DNA of 64,000 bases from Blastococcus tunisiensis. Lineage in GTDB: Bacteria > Actinomycetota > Actinomycetes > Mycobacteriales > Geodermatophilaceae. The notes below the pieces were generated by a model, which searched no databases, had not been told where the DNA came from, and saw nothing but the letters and a program-made list of their open reading frames with translations. Location: NCBI RefSeq assembly GCF_900112815.1, contig NZ_FOND01000004.1:248001-312000 (forward strand). Direction: 5' to 3'. Shown in pieces: positions 26,022 to 34,831 of the stretch; position 1 is the stretch's first letter; the number at the start of each line of letters is the position of its first letter. The position numbers and the translations under genes were made by a program.

Positions 26022-27353
26022 ATGAAGAACACTGCACGATTCCGCGGCGCCAAGGCGCTGACCGTCGGCATGTCCATCCTGCTCGCGTCGGCATGCGCCT
26101 CCGGCTCCGCCGGCTCCGACGACGACGCCGCCGCCGGCGGTGGCGGTGGCGGTGGCGAGTGCGCCGAGGGGGACGGCCCCATCACCGTGGGGCACCTCAA
26201 CTACTACACCGGACCCTTCTCCGACGTCGGCCCGTTCTTCGAGGCCACCGTGGAGCTGGTCATCGACAACATCAACGAGAACCCGCCGCTGGACCGGGAG
26301 CTCGAGGCGTCCCACGACGACATCGGCACGGTCGGCGAGGCGCAGGTCGCCCGCAACTTCCTGCAGCAGGAGGACGTCGACATCCTGCTGAACCCGGCGC
26401 ACGAGTACTCGTCGTACCAGGAGTTCGCCCAGGACTACGTCGCCGAGAACGACGCGCCGATCATGCCGTCGCTGCACGGCGGGTCGATCCCCGCCGACAT
26501 CGGCGGCACCGCGGCGGAGCCCATCTTCCGCGGCCAGGCGATGGACACCGCGCAGGCGATCGCCGGCGTGCTCCAGGCGCGGGAGGCCGGCGCGGAGACC
26601 ATCGCGATCGTGGCGACGCAGATCTCCGGCAGCCAGCTGCAGAAGGAGGCCGCGGAGGCCGCCGCCGAGGAGATCGGCCTCGAGGTCGTCGAGGTCATCG
26701 ACGTCCAGCCCGAGCAGCCGAACTACCGCAGCACGATCAGCACGATCGCCGGCGCCGACCCCGACGCGCTGCTGCTGTTCAGCCAGGCGGAGGACGGCGG
26801 CACGATGGTGAAGCAGGCGGCGGAGGCCGGCCTGTCCCTCACCATCATCGGCTCCACCGAGTGGCTGCAGGAGGCGTTCCCGCAGTCGGCCACGCAGAGC
26901 GCGCTGGAGCAGCACGAGGCGGTCTGGATCGCCGGCCTCGGCACCGCGGACACCCCGGCCTGGGACGCCTGGAAGGAGCTGTGGGAGGGCTCCGACGCCA
27001 CGGAGTACGCCGACGCGGCGAACTCCTACGCCTACGGCTACTACGACCTGCTGAACGTGACGGCGCTGGCCATCGAGGCGGCCGGCAGCGTCTGCGCCAG
27101 CGACTGGGTCGAGGCCATGCCGGAGGTCACGGAGGGCGGCACCGAGGTGTTCACCTACGAGGAGGGCATCGAGGCGCTGCGCGACGGCGAGGACATCGAC
27201 TACAACGGCGTGAGCGGGAACTACGAGTACACCGACACCGGCGTGGTCGGCAGCCTCTTCGGCGTCTACGAGTGGCAGGGCGACTCCCTGGAGCAGGTCA
27301 CCACGGTGGACGAGGAGGAGGTCCTCGAGCTGGACACCAAGGTCAGCCAGTAG
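26022..27353 (+). CDS. ABC transporter substrate-binding lipoprotein (LivJ-like)
   Basis: A 443-residue periplasmic-binding protein type 1. A lipoprotein signal runs to the lipobox LASAC (Cys25), then a Ser/Asp/Gly-rich linker and the ligand domain starting ITVGHLNYYTGPFSDVGPF. AAGADP/DALLLFSQAEDGGTMVKQA is the hinge region of Leu/Ile/Val-type binding proteins. It is 52 bp downstream of livF with TGGAGG before the ATG. Its closest functional relatives bind aromatic or short-chain acids and amides. The ligand is not deducible. Confidence 0.88.
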   Translation: MKNTARFRGAKALTVGMSILLASACASGSAGSDDDAAAGGGGGGGECAEGDGPITVGHLNYYTGPFSDVGPFFEATVELVIDNINENPPLDRELEASHDDIGTVGEAQVARNFLQQEDVDILLNPAHEYSSYQEFAQDYVAENDAPIMPSLHGGSIPADIGGTAAEPIFRGQAMDTAQAIAGVLQAREAGAETIAIVATQISGSQLQKEAAEAAAEEIGLEVVEVIDVQPEQPNYRSTISTIAGADPDALLLFSQAEDGGTMVKQAAEAGLSLTIIGSTEWLQEAFPQSATQSALEQHEAVWIAGLGTADTPAWDAWKELWEGSDATEYADAANSYAYGYYDLLNVTALAIEAAGSVCASDWVEAMPEVTEGGTEVFTYEEGIEALRDGEDIDYNGVSGNYEYTDTGVVGSLFGVYEWQGDSLEQVTTVDEEEVLELDTKVSQ

Positions 27354-27366
27354 GCGGGTGATCGGT

Positions 27367-27446
27367 GCCCGCCGGTCCCCCGGGGCCGGCGGGCAGCACC
27401 GCCCGACGACGAGGGCGCCGCACCCCGTGGGTGCGGCGCCCTCGTC
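27367..27446. terminator. Double hairpin terminator between importer operon and gntR3
   Basis: Hairpin 1 pairs 27367-27375 with 27386-27394 (9 bp). Hairpin 2 pairs 27408-27425 with 27429-27446, an 18-bp perfect stem with a 3-nt CGT loop. It lies between convergent genes and can act in both directions. Confidence 0.75.
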
Positions 27447-27461
27447 GGCCGGCCGGCCGGC

Positions 27462-28124
27462 TCAGGTGCCGGCGCCGCCGAGGTGGCCGATCACCGAGGC
27501 ACCGAAGAACTCGATGTGGGCGCGCATCTCCTTGCCGAGCAGCTCGGGGTCGCGGAACTCGACGGCCTGCAGGACCGGCCGGTGCAGCTCGGCGATCGCG
27601 TGCAGGTCGGAGTGGCTCTTCAGCGCGCTGACCAGGCTCCGGGCCTCCACCCGCAGCGACCGCCAGACGTCCAGCAGGACCTGGTTCCCGGAGGCCTCGA
27701 CGATGATCTCGTGGAAGCGGGTGTCGTGGACCATGAGCGCGTGCAGGTCGCCGGCCCGTGCCGCGCGGCGCATCCCGGCGAGCTCGTCGCCGAGCAGGAC
27801 CAGCTCGGCCTCGGTGATCCGCGGGGCGGCCGCACGGCCGGCGACCTCCTCGAGCGCGGCCCGGACCGGGTAGATCTGGACGAGCTCCTCGCCGGTCACC
27901 TCGCGCACCCGCGCGCCGCGGTGCGGCTGCGACTCGACGAAGCGCATCGCCTCGAGGTCGCGCAGCGCCTCGCGCACGGGCGCCTGGCTGACGCCGAACT
28001 CGGCCGCCACGGCGCTCTCGACGATGCGCTCGCCGGGCCCGTACGTGCCGTCCAGGATGCGCTCGACGATGCGCTCCTTGATGGCGTCGCGAAGCAGCAC
28101 GGTGCGCCCAGCCGGTCGCGGCAT
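27462..28124 (-). CDS. GntR/FCD-family transcriptional regulator 3
   Basis: A 220-residue FCD-GntR regulator. The winged helix includes GERIVESAVAAEFGVSQAPVR, and the FCD domain has metal-site-type residues in HDTRFHEIIVEAS and AELHRPVLQA. ATG 28124 is chosen because GAGGTGAGG lies just upstream. ATG 28139 is an in-frame alternative. It is transcribed alone and diverges from the dikinase operon, with variant operators in the shared region. Confidence 0.9.
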   Translation of the reverse strand: MPRPAGRTVLLRDAIKERIVERILDGTYGPGERIVESAVAAEFGVSQAPVREALRDLEAMRFVESQPHRGARVREVTGEELVQIYPVRAALEEVAGRAAAPRITEAELVLLGDELAGMRRAARAGDLHALMVHDTRFHEIIVEASGNQVLLDVWRSLRVEARSLVSALKSHSDLHAIAELHRPVLQAVEFRDPELLGKEMRAHIEFFGASVIGHLGGAGT

Positions 28125-28135
28125 GCCCTCACCTC

Positions 28136-28175
28136 TCATCGATGAACAGTTCGGAGACCGCTCAGTTATCGATAG
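28136..28175. promoter_or_regulatory. Variant palindromes upstream of gntR3
   Basis: TCATCGATGA (28136-28145) and TATCGATA (28167-28174, in context GTTATCGATAG) share the ATCGAT core of the cluster operator. The first lies 12 bp ahead of the gntR3 ATG and could mediate autoregulation. Confidence 0.4.
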
Positions 28176-28276
28176 TTAGCGCTGCGGAGGCGGGCGCTGT
28201 CAAGCAGCCACCGGCCCGCTGCGGCGCCGCCTGTGGGCGGGGACGCCCGCGTCCGCCGGTCCGTGCCGGCAGGGGG

Positions 28277-28310
28277 TTGACGCCTGTCACAGCATCTGCT
28301 TGATTATCGA
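28277..28310 (+). promoter_or_regulatory. Dikinase-operon promoter with TCGATWATCGA site
   Basis: TTGACG (28277-28282) is followed after 17 bp by TTGATTATCGA (28300-28310), which matches the operator at 10 of 11 bases and overlaps the -10 (TTGATT or GATTAT). A repressor here would block the polymerase directly. The dikinase ATG is about 100 bp downstream. Confidence 0.6.
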
Positions 28311-28411
28311 TTGTTCGGCGTGAGGGCCGCCACATCCGGGTGCAGACCCGGAGGAGCCGCTCCTCCGCCGGCGCCCGACCTCGCACCACCACAACTCACG
28401 ACGGAGTGGGC

Positions 28412-30175
28412 ATGAGCGACGAGCAGGTCCTGGCAACCTTCTACGGGGACGACGACTTCCCGGTGCAGTGGGAGGAGGGACAGCGGGAGCTCTTCTGGGT
28501 GCACGACGACCTGCACATCCCGAACCCCATCTCCCCCATGTACGCCGACATCGGCGGCTGGTGGCTCAAGTGCGACTACATGTTCCGCCGCTTCGGGACA
28601 CCCTTCGCCGCCGACTGGATCTCCAAGGTCGTCAACGGCTACGTCTACACCGCGGCGATCCCGGCGACGCCGGGACTGTCGGCGGAGGCGTCGGAGTACG
28701 GCACCCGGTACACCCCGCGCGTGCCGCTGGACCCGGCGGACCCCGCCGAGCTCGGTGCCTACATGGGCTGGACGCTGCCCTACTACGCGGAGAACTTCCT
28801 CGACTGGTGGCGCGACCGGCTGCGCCCCGAGATGGAGCACAACTTCGTCCGGTTCGACGAGTACGACTACGACGGCGCCAGCCTCGTCGAGCTCGCGATC
28901 CTGCTCGAGGACGCGATCGACATGCACGACCGGCACTGGTCCATCCACTGGGTGCTCAACTTCGCCCAGTTCTCCTCGACCATGGCGCTCAACGCGGCGG
29001 TCGCCGCCGCCAAGGGCGAGGGCGACCACTCCGCGCTCATGGGCCGGCTGCAGAGCTCGACGGTCAACCGCAACTGGGACTCCATCGAGGAGCTCTGGCA
29101 GATCAAGGAAGGGCTGAAGAAGGAGCAGGGCGAGGTGGCCCGCGCCTTCGAGCGCCCGACCGCCGGCGACGTCCTGCGCGCCCTGCAGGGTTCCGACGCC
29201 GGCCGCGCCTTCCTCGCCGAGCACATCGAGCCCTACCAGAAGGCCTTCGGCTTCAAGTCGATGTACGCCCACGAGTTCTCGTTCAGGACCTGGCGGGAGG
29301 ACCCCACGCCGATCATCGAGGCGATCCGGGGCTACCTCGAGAGCGACTACGACTACCCGGCCGAGCTGCAGGCCGTCGCCGACGACCTGGAGAAGGCCAA
29401 GGCCGAGGTGTTCGAGGGCGTCGAGCCCGGCCCGGCACGCGAGGAGCTGGAGCGGGCGCTCGAGCTGAGCCTGCGGATGAACCCGCTGACGCCCGACCAC
29501 CACTTCTACATCGACCAGGGCACCAACGCCCGGGTGCGGCTGGTGCTGATCGCCATCGGCCGCACGCTGGTCGAGGCCGACGCGCTCGACGACGCCGAGG
29601 ACGTCATGTACCTCAAGTACAACGAGCTGCGCCGCCTCATGGCGGGCAGCAACTCCTTCGACGCCAAGGAGCTGGTCGGCGACCGCCGCGACGCCCGCGA
29701 GGACGCCTACGAGGTGCGCCCGCGCGACTGGATCGGCACCGCGACGGAGGAGTCGGTCGGCTTCCCGTACTGGTCGCTGTGGGCCTTCCCGGAGAAGCTG
29801 AACCGTCCCGCCCCCTCCCACGAGGGCGAGATCCCCGGCCTGCCCGCCTCGGCCGGCGTGGTCGAGGGCACCGCGCGGGTCGTCCTCTCCGCCGAGCAGT
29901 TCGGTGAGGTGGAGCGCGACGAGATCGTGGTGTGCCGCATGACCAGCCCGTCCTGGGTCGTGCTGTTCACCAAGATCTCCGGGCTGGTGACCGACGCCGG
30001 GGGCATGGCCTCGCACCCCGCCGTCGTCTCCCGCGAGTTCGGCATCCCCGCCGTCGTCGGCACCTCCGACGCCACCCGCCGGATCAAGACCGGCGACCGG
30101 GTGCGGGTGAACGGCTCCACCGGCCGCGTCGAGATCGTCGGCGACGTCCGCACCACGCCGGCGACGTCGCTCTGA
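28412..30175 (+). CDS. Split PEP-synthase-like dikinase: central plus phosphohistidine (mobile) domain subunit
   Basis: A 587-residue protein. Residues about 480-575 are a PEP-utilising-enzyme swivel domain: GLPASAGVVEGTARVV, then VTDAGGMASHPAVVSREFG with the phosphohistidine at His535. The first ~450 residues have no catalytic motif I recognise. They resemble in layout the substrate domain of rifampin phosphotransferase and phenylphosphate synthase subunits, with many aromatic residues (GGWWLKCDYMF, HDRHWSIHWVLNF). The ATP-grasp half is encoded by the next gene, 8 bp downstream. ATG 28412 has CGGAG upstream. The complex should transfer the beta-phosphate of ATP via His to an unknown acceptor, releasing AMP and phosphate. 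Confidence 0.8.
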   Translation: MSDEQVLATFYGDDDFPVQWEEGQRELFWVHDDLHIPNPISPMYADIGGWWLKCDYMFRRFGTPFAADWISKVVNGYVYTAAIPATPGLSAEASEYGTRYTPRVPLDPADPAELGAYMGWTLPYYAENFLDWWRDRLRPEMEHNFVRFDEYDYDGASLVELAILLEDAIDMHDRHWSIHWVLNFAQFSSTMALNAAVAAAKGEGDHSALMGRLQSSTVNRNWDSIEELWQIKEGLKKEQGEVARAFERPTAGDVLRALQGSDAGRAFLAEHIEPYQKAFGFKSMYAHEFSFRTWREDPTPIIEAIRGYLESDYDYPAELQAVADDLEKAKAEVFEGVEPGPAREELERALELSLRMNPLTPDHHFYIDQGTNARVRLVLIAIGRTLVEADALDDAEDVMYLKYNELRRLMAGSNSFDAKELVGDRRDAREDAYEVRPRDWIGTATEESVGFPYWSLWAFPEKLNRPAPSHEGEIPGLPASAGVVEGTARVVLSAEQFGEVERDEIVVCRMTSPSWVVLFTKISGLVTDAGGMASHPAVVSREFGIPAVVGTSDATRRIKTGDRVRVNGSTGRVEIVGDVRTTPATSL

Positions 30176-30183
30176 GGGCACCC

Positions 30184-31056
30184 GTGACCGCCACCCTGAA
30201 CACCCCGACCGAGGAGACCGCCGTGCCCACGCCCGACGCTCCGCTGGTGCTGCCGTTCGACGACCCCCGCTGCCGCGTGGTCGAGCTGACCGGCGGCAAG
30301 GGCGCCAGCCTCGCGACCATGACCGCGGAGGACCTGCCGGTCCCGCCGGGCTTCGTCATCACCTCCGCGGCCTTCGCGGCCGCGGTCGACGAGGAGTCCC
30401 TGCGGGAGGCCATGCGGCGTCAGGACGTCGAGGCCGCCCGGGCACTCGTCGCCGCGGCCCGGCCGCCCCGCGAGCTGATCGAGCAGGCCTTCGGCCGGCT
30501 GGAGGGGCTGGTCGCCGTCCGGTCGTCGGCCTGCGCGGAGGACTCCGACGGCGCCAGCTACGCCGGCCAGCAGGAGACCTTCCTCAACACCGAGGGCCTG
30601 GAGGCGGTGCTGCACAACGTCGTGGAGTGCTGGCTGTCCTTCTTCACCGACCGGGCGGTCTTCTACCGCCAGGAGAAGGGCTCCCTGGAGGACGTCGCCA
30701 TGGCGGTCGTCGTCCAGCAGATGATCGACAGCCAGAAGTCCGGCGTCCTGTTCACCGTCGACCCGGTGCACGGCCGCAAGGACCGCATGGTCGTCGAGGC
30801 CGCCCGCGGGCTCGGGGAAGCGGTCGTCTCCGGGGAGACCACCCCGGACAACTACACGCTCTCCCGCGAGGGGGCCGTGAAGCGGTCGAAGGTGGTCGAC
30901 GCCGAGCGGGTGCTCGACGACGCCGAGTGCGCGGCCCTGGCCCGGATGGGCCGGCAGCTCGCCCAGCTGCACGGCTGCCCGCAGGACATCGAGTGGGCCT
31001 TCGACGCCGCCGGTGACCTGTACCTGCTGCAGTCGCGCCCGATCACGACCATCTAG
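30184..31056 (+). CDS. Split PEP-synthase-like dikinase: PEP/pyruvate-binding ATP-grasp subunit
   Basis: A 290-residue protein matching the N-terminal nucleotide-binding domain of PEP synthase/PPDK. Seen are LTGGKGASLATM, VPPGFVITSAAF, VRSSACAEDSDGASYAGQQE, QQMIDSQKSGVLFTVDP and DIEWAFDAAGDLYLLQSRP. It lacks the His and PEP domains, which identifies it as the ATP-hydrolysing half of the two-gene dikinase. GTG 30184 is chosen for tight coupling. GTG 30223 with GAGGAG upstream is an equally credible start and would remove 13 residues. The stop overlaps the FAH gene by one base. Confidence 0.85.
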   Translation: MTATLNTPTEETAVPTPDAPLVLPFDDPRCRVVELTGGKGASLATMTAEDLPVPPGFVITSAAFAAAVDEESLREAMRRQDVEAARALVAAARPPRELIEQAFGRLEGLVAVRSSACAEDSDGASYAGQQETFLNTEGLEAVLHNVVECWLSFFTDRAVFYRQEKGSLEDVAMAVVVQQMIDSQKSGVLFTVDPVHGRKDRMVVEAARGLGEAVVSGETTPDNYTLSREGAVKRSKVVDAERVLDDAECAALARMGRQLAQLHGCPQDIEWAFDAAGDLYLLQSRPITTI

Positions 31057-31922
31057 TGAGGTTCGTGACCTACGCGTCGTCCGGCGTCCCCTCCCGGGTG
31101 GGCCGGCTCGATGGCGACACGGTGCTCGACGTCGGGTTCGACGGCGACATGGTGGCGTTCATCGAGGCCGGTGCCCCGCCCGGGGTGGAGCGGGCGGTCC
31201 CGGGTGCCCGCCTGCTCGCGCCGCTGGTGCCCCGCTCCTTCCGTGACTTCCTCGCGTTCGAGGGGCACCTGGTCAACGCCTACCGGAACCTGGGCCGCGA
31301 GGTGCCGGCCGAGTGGTACGAGGTGCCGGTCTACTACCGGAGCATGGGGACGACGGTCATCGGCCCCGACACCGTGCTGCCGTGGCCGTCCTACAGCCGC
31401 CAGCTCGACCACGAGCTGGAGCTCGCCGCGGTGATCGGCCGGCCGTGCCGGGACGTGCGCGCCGAGGACGCGCTCGACTCCGTCTTCGGCTACACGATCT
31501 GGAACGACATGTCCGCCCGCGACGTGCAGCGGCGCGAGCTGCCGGTCGGCATGGGCCCGGCCAAGGCCAAGGAGTGGGACGGGTCGAACGTCCTCGGCCC
31601 GTGCATCGTCACCCCGGACGAGATCGACCTCGACACCCTGGAGCTCGAGGTGCGGGTCAACGGTGAGCGCTGGGGCGGCGACCGGGTCTCGGCCATGCAC
31701 CACTCGTTCGGCGACCTCATCGCCTACGCCTCTCAGGACCAGACGCTGCTGCCCGGCGAGGTGCTGGGCTCCGGCACCGCCACCGGCGGCTCCGGCCTCG
31801 AGCAGGACCGCTGGATCCAGCCCGGGGACGTCATCGAGATGGAGGCCGGCCCGATCGGCGTCCTGCGCAACACCGTCGGCACACCCACCCCTGCCCCGAC
31901 CCACCAACGGAAGGACAACTGA
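31056..31922 (+). CDS. Fumarylacetoacetate hydrolase (FAH) family protein
   Basis: A 288-residue FAH-fold enzyme. LDHELELAAVIGRPCRDV contains the metal-binding Glu pair (ExE), IWNDMSARDVQ is the conserved FAH motif, and DGSNVLGPCIVTPDEI and GDVIEMEAGPIGVLRN follow. Family reactions are hydrolysis of C-C bonds in acylpyruvates, hydration or decarboxylation in meta-cleavage pathways. It begins at GTG 31056, sharing one base with the dikinase stop. Placement implies it acts on a product of the dikinase pathway. Confidence 0.88.
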   Translation: MRFVTYASSGVPSRVGRLDGDTVLDVGFDGDMVAFIEAGAPPGVERAVPGARLLAPLVPRSFRDFLAFEGHLVNAYRNLGREVPAEWYEVPVYYRSMGTTVIGPDTVLPWPSYSRQLDHELELAAVIGRPCRDVRAEDALDSVFGYTIWNDMSARDVQRRELPVGMGPAKAKEWDGSNVLGPCIVTPDEIDLDTLELEVRVNGERWGGDRVSAMHHSFGDLIAYASQDQTLLPGEVLGSGTATGGSGLEQDRWIQPGDVIEMEAGPIGVLRNTVGTPTPAPTHQRKDN

Positions 31923-31923
31923 C

Positions 31924-32217
31924 ATGGCGTTCGTCGTCGCTGCCACCTGGAAGGCCAAGCCCGGAGAGGCCGAGCGCGTCACCGAGGTGATCAAGAAGAT
32001 GACGCCGCTGTCCCGCGCGGAGCCGGGCAACGTCTTCTACCAGGCCCAGGTCAACCCGGAGGACCCGGAGACGTTCTTCCTCTACGAGCAGTACGCCGAC
32101 GCCCAGGCCTACGAGGACCACAAGAACACGCCGCACTTCCAGGAGAACGTGTTCGGCTACATCCTCGAGTACCTGGCCGAGCGCAGCGTGAAGACCTACG
32201 AAACCATCGATGCCTGA
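31924..32217 (+). CDS. Antibiotic biosynthesis monooxygenase (ABM) domain protein
   Basis: A 97-residue single-domain ferredoxin-fold protein: AFVVAATWKAKPGEAERV at the start, then FLYEQYADAQAYEDHKNTPHF, the ABM signature. Members include cofactor-free quinol monooxygenases (YgiN) and small isomerase- or chaperone-like proteins. It sits 1 bp after the FAH gene and overlaps the aldehyde dehydrogenase by eight bases. Catalytic role is uncertain because many ABM proteins have no proven activity. Confidence 0.82.
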   Translation: MAFVVAATWKAKPGEAERVTEVIKKMTPLSRAEPGNVFYQAQVNPEDPETFFLYEQYADAQAYEDHKNTPHFQENVFGYILEYLAERSVKTYETIDA

Positions 32218-33619
32218 GGTCACCACGGTCGACCCGGCCACCGGCGAGCCCCTGGCCCGCTACCCGGCGCAGGACGTCGACGCGGTCCTCGACGTCCTCG
32301 CCGCGGTGCACGCGGCCCAGCCGGCGTGGGCGGGGCGACCGGTCGAGGACCGGGCCGCCCTGGTGCGGGCCATCGGCAAGCAGCTGCGCGCGCGGGCCGA
32401 CGAGCTCGCCGGGCTGATGACCGCCGAGATGGGCAAGCCCGTCGGCGAGGCCCGGGCGGAGATCGAGAAGTCGGCCAGCGCCTGCGACTACTACGCCGAC
32501 CACGGGCCGGGCTTCCTCGCCGACCGTCCGGTGGAGACCGGCGCGCAGCGCAGCTGGGTGGCCGCCGAGCCGCTCGGCGTCGTCCTCGCGGTCATGCCCT
32601 GGAACTTCCCCTACTGGCAGGTGCTGCGCTTCGCCGCGCCGACGCTGCTGGCCGGCAACACGGCCGTCCTCAAGCACTCGCCCAACGTGACCGGGTGCGC
32701 ACTCGCGATCGAGCAGGTGTTCCGGGACGCCGGGCTGCCCGAGGACGTCTTCCGCAGCATCGTCGTCGCGGAGGCCGACGTCCCGGAGGTGAGCCGTGCG
32801 CTCGTCGAGGACGACCGGATCGCCGCGGTGAGCCTCACCGGCAGCGAGCGGGCCGGCGCGGCGGTGGCGGCCAGCGCGGGCCGGGCGATCAAGAAGAGCC
32901 TGCTCGAGCTGGGCGGGTCCGATCCGTTCGTCGTCCTGGCCGACGCCGACCTCGACGTCGCCGTGGCCGGGGCGGTGCGCAGCCGTTTCCTCAACACCGG
33001 GCAGAGCTGCCTGGCGGCCAAGCGCTTCGTCGTGCACCGGTCCGTGGCCGGGGAGTTCAGCCGGCGGTTCGCGGCGGCCGTGGCGGAGCTGAGCGTCGGC
33101 GATCCCCGCGACGAGGCCACCGCGATCGGGCCCATGGCACGGGCTGACCTGCGGGCGGACCTGGACGGCCAGGTGCGTGCCTCGATCGCGGCGGGGGCGA
33201 CCGTGCTGGCCGGCGGCGCTCCGTTGCCGGGCCCGGGCGCCTTCTTCGCCCCGACCGTGCTCGGCGACGTCACCCTCGACATGCCCGTCATGGCCGAGGA
33301 GACGTTCGGGCCGGTGGCGGCCGTGATGCCGGTCGACGACGACGACGACGCGGTGCGGGTCGCCAACGCCACCCGGTACGGGCTCGGCGCCAGCGTGTGG
33401 AGCCGCGATCCCCAGCACGCCCTCGCGGTGGGCCGGCGGATCACCTCCGGCGCGCTGTTCGTCAACACGGTCGTCGCCTCCGACCCCCGGCTGCCGTTCG
33501 GCGGGACCAAGCGGAGCGGCTACGGCCGGGAGCTCGGCGAGGCGGGCGCGCTGGAGTTCACCAACGCGCGGACGTACGTCCTCGGTGGCGGAGTGCCCCA
33601 GGGGCCCGCCACCGAGTGA
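32210..33619 (+). CDS. Succinate-semialdehyde dehydrogenase-like aldehyde dehydrogenase
   Basis: A 469-residue aldehyde dehydrogenase. VMPWNFPYWQVLRFAAPTL, the glutamate in LELGGSDPF, the catalytic cysteine in NTGQSCLAAKRF and EETFGPVAAVM are present. The MPWNFP and GQSC wording favours the NAD(P) succinate-semialdehyde dehydrogenase (GabD/Sad) group. It would oxidise a semialdehyde produced by the upstream enzymes. Last gene of the dikinase operon, followed by a terminator. Confidence 0.88.
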   Translation: MPEVTTVDPATGEPLARYPAQDVDAVLDVLAAVHAAQPAWAGRPVEDRAALVRAIGKQLRARADELAGLMTAEMGKPVGEARAEIEKSASACDYYADHGPGFLADRPVETGAQRSWVAAEPLGVVLAVMPWNFPYWQVLRFAAPTLLAGNTAVLKHSPNVTGCALAIEQVFRDAGLPEDVFRSIVVAEADVPEVSRALVEDDRIAAVSLTGSERAGAAVAASAGRAIKKSLLELGGSDPFVVLADADLDVAVAGAVRSRFLNTGQSCLAAKRFVVHRSVAGEFSRRFAAAVAELSVGDPRDEATAIGPMARADLRADLDGQVRASIAAGATVLAGGAPLPGPGAFFAPTVLGDVTLDMPVMAEETFGPVAAVMPVDDDDDAVRVANATRYGLGASVWSRDPQHALAVGRRITSGALFVNTVVASDPRLPFGGTKRSGYGRELGEAGALEFTNARTYVLGGGVPQGPATE

Positions 33620-33627
33620 CACCTCGA

Positions 33628-33663
33628 CCGCGGCTCCCGGGTACTGCCTGCCGGGAGCCGCGG
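33628..33663. terminator. Hairpin terminator at the end of the dikinase operon
   Basis: A perfect 13-bp stem, CCGCGGCTCCCGG at 33628-33640 with its complement at 33651-33663, and a 10-nt loop. It separates the convergent aldehyde dehydrogenase and aldo/keto reductase genes. Confidence 0.7.
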
Positions 33664-33683
33664 CCGGTGTGGTCCTCCCCCGC

Positions 33684-34715
33684 TCAGGCGGTGCGCGGCC
33701 CCTGCCAGAGGTCGATGCCGCTGTCGACGGCGTGCTCGTCGATCGACCGGAGCTCGTCGTCGCTGAAGGCGAGGTTCTCCAGCGCCGCCACGTTCTGCTC
33801 CAGCTGCGCGACGCTGCTGGCCCCGACCAGCACCGTGGTCATCCGCGGGTCGCGCAGCGCCCACGCCAGCGCCATCTGGGCCAGCGTCTGGCCACGGTTC
33901 CCGGCGATCTCGTTCAGCGTGCGGATGCGGCCCAGCGCCTCGTCGGTGAGCAGGTCGGCCGAGAGCGACTTCCCCTGCGTCGCGCGGGACCCCTCGGGGA
34001 CGCCGTCCAGGTACTTGGCGGTGAGCATCCCCTGGGCGAGCGGGGAGAAGGCGATGCACCCGGCGCCGACCTGCTCGAGGGTGTCCAGCAGGCCGTCGGT
34101 CTCGATCCAGCGGTTGAGCATGGAGTAGGAGGGCTGGTGGATCAGCAGCGGCGTCCCGAGGTCGGCGAGGATGGCCGCCGCCTTCCCGGTGTCCTCGGGC
34201 GAGTAGGAGCTGATGCCGGCGTAGAGCGCCTTGCCCGAGCGCACGGCGGTGTCGAGGGCGCCCATCGTCTCCTCGAGCGGCGTGGTCGGGTCCGGCCGGT
34301 GGCTGTAGAAGATGTCGACGTGATCCAGGCGCATCCGCCGCAGCGACTGGTCGAGGCTGGCGGTCAGGTACTTCCGCGAGCCCCCGCCCTGGCCGTAGGG
34401 GCCCGGCCACATGTCGTAGCCGGCCTTGGTGGAGATGACCAGCTCGTCGCGGTACGGGGCGAAGTCGTCGGCGAGGTGCCGGCCGAAGTTCGTCTCCGCG
34501 GAGCCGTAGGGCGGGCCGTAGTTGTTCGCCAGGTCGAAGTGCGTGATGCCGAGGTCGAAGGCGCGCCGCAGGATGTCGCGCTGGCGGTCGAACGGCACGT
34601 CGTCGCCGAAGTTGTGCCACAGGCCCAGGCTGATCGCGGGCAGGTCCAGTCCGCTGCGCCCGGTCCGGCGGTAGGTCATGGAGTCGTAGCGGTCGTCGGC
34701 TGCTCGGTAGGACAT
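33684..34715 (-). CDS. Aldo/keto reductase, YghZ-like (L-glyceraldehyde-3-phosphate reductase type)
   Basis: A 343-residue AKR barrel. It shows LGLWHNFGDDVPF, the catalytic Asp/Tyr region GITHFDLANNYGPPYGSAE, ISTKAGYDMWPGPYG and FSPLAQGMLTAKYL, all close in wording to E. coli YghZ (AKR14). NADPH-dependent reduction of small aldehydes is expected. ATG 34715 is preferred because CAGGAA lies upstream. ATG 34751 would add 12 residues. It forms the right edge of the catabolic cluster. No TCGATWATCGA site was seen at its start, so membership in the regulon is doubtful. Confidence 0.88.
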   Translation of the reverse strand: MSYRAADDRYDSMTYRRTGRSGLDLPAISLGLWHNFGDDVPFDRQRDILRRAFDLGITHFDLANNYGPPYGSAETNFGRHLADDFAPYRDELVISTKAGYDMWPGPYGQGGGSRKYLTASLDQSLRRMRLDHVDIFYSHRPDPTTPLEETMGALDTAVRSGKALYAGISSYSPEDTGKAAAILADLGTPLLIHQPSYSMLNRWIETDGLLDTLEQVGAGCIAFSPLAQGMLTAKYLDGVPEGSRATQGKSLSADLLTDEALGRIRTLNEIAGNRGQTLAQMALAWALRDPRMTTVLVGASSVAQLEQNVAALENLAFSDDELRSIDEHAVDSGIDLWQGPRTA

Positions 34716-34831
34716 GGCGACATCGTTCCTGGTCGTCCGCCGCGTGGACACCGGGGGCCACGGGCCCGGTGACCGCGGGCGGCGGCACTAGGCTGGGGAG
34801 AGCACCGGCCGCCTACCCAGGGAGAACTGCG

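Noticed and set aside
28304-30181. A 625-codon open frame antisense to the dikinase subunit
   Set aside because: No domain or signal; it mirrors a well-supported sense gene and is a GC-bias shadow.
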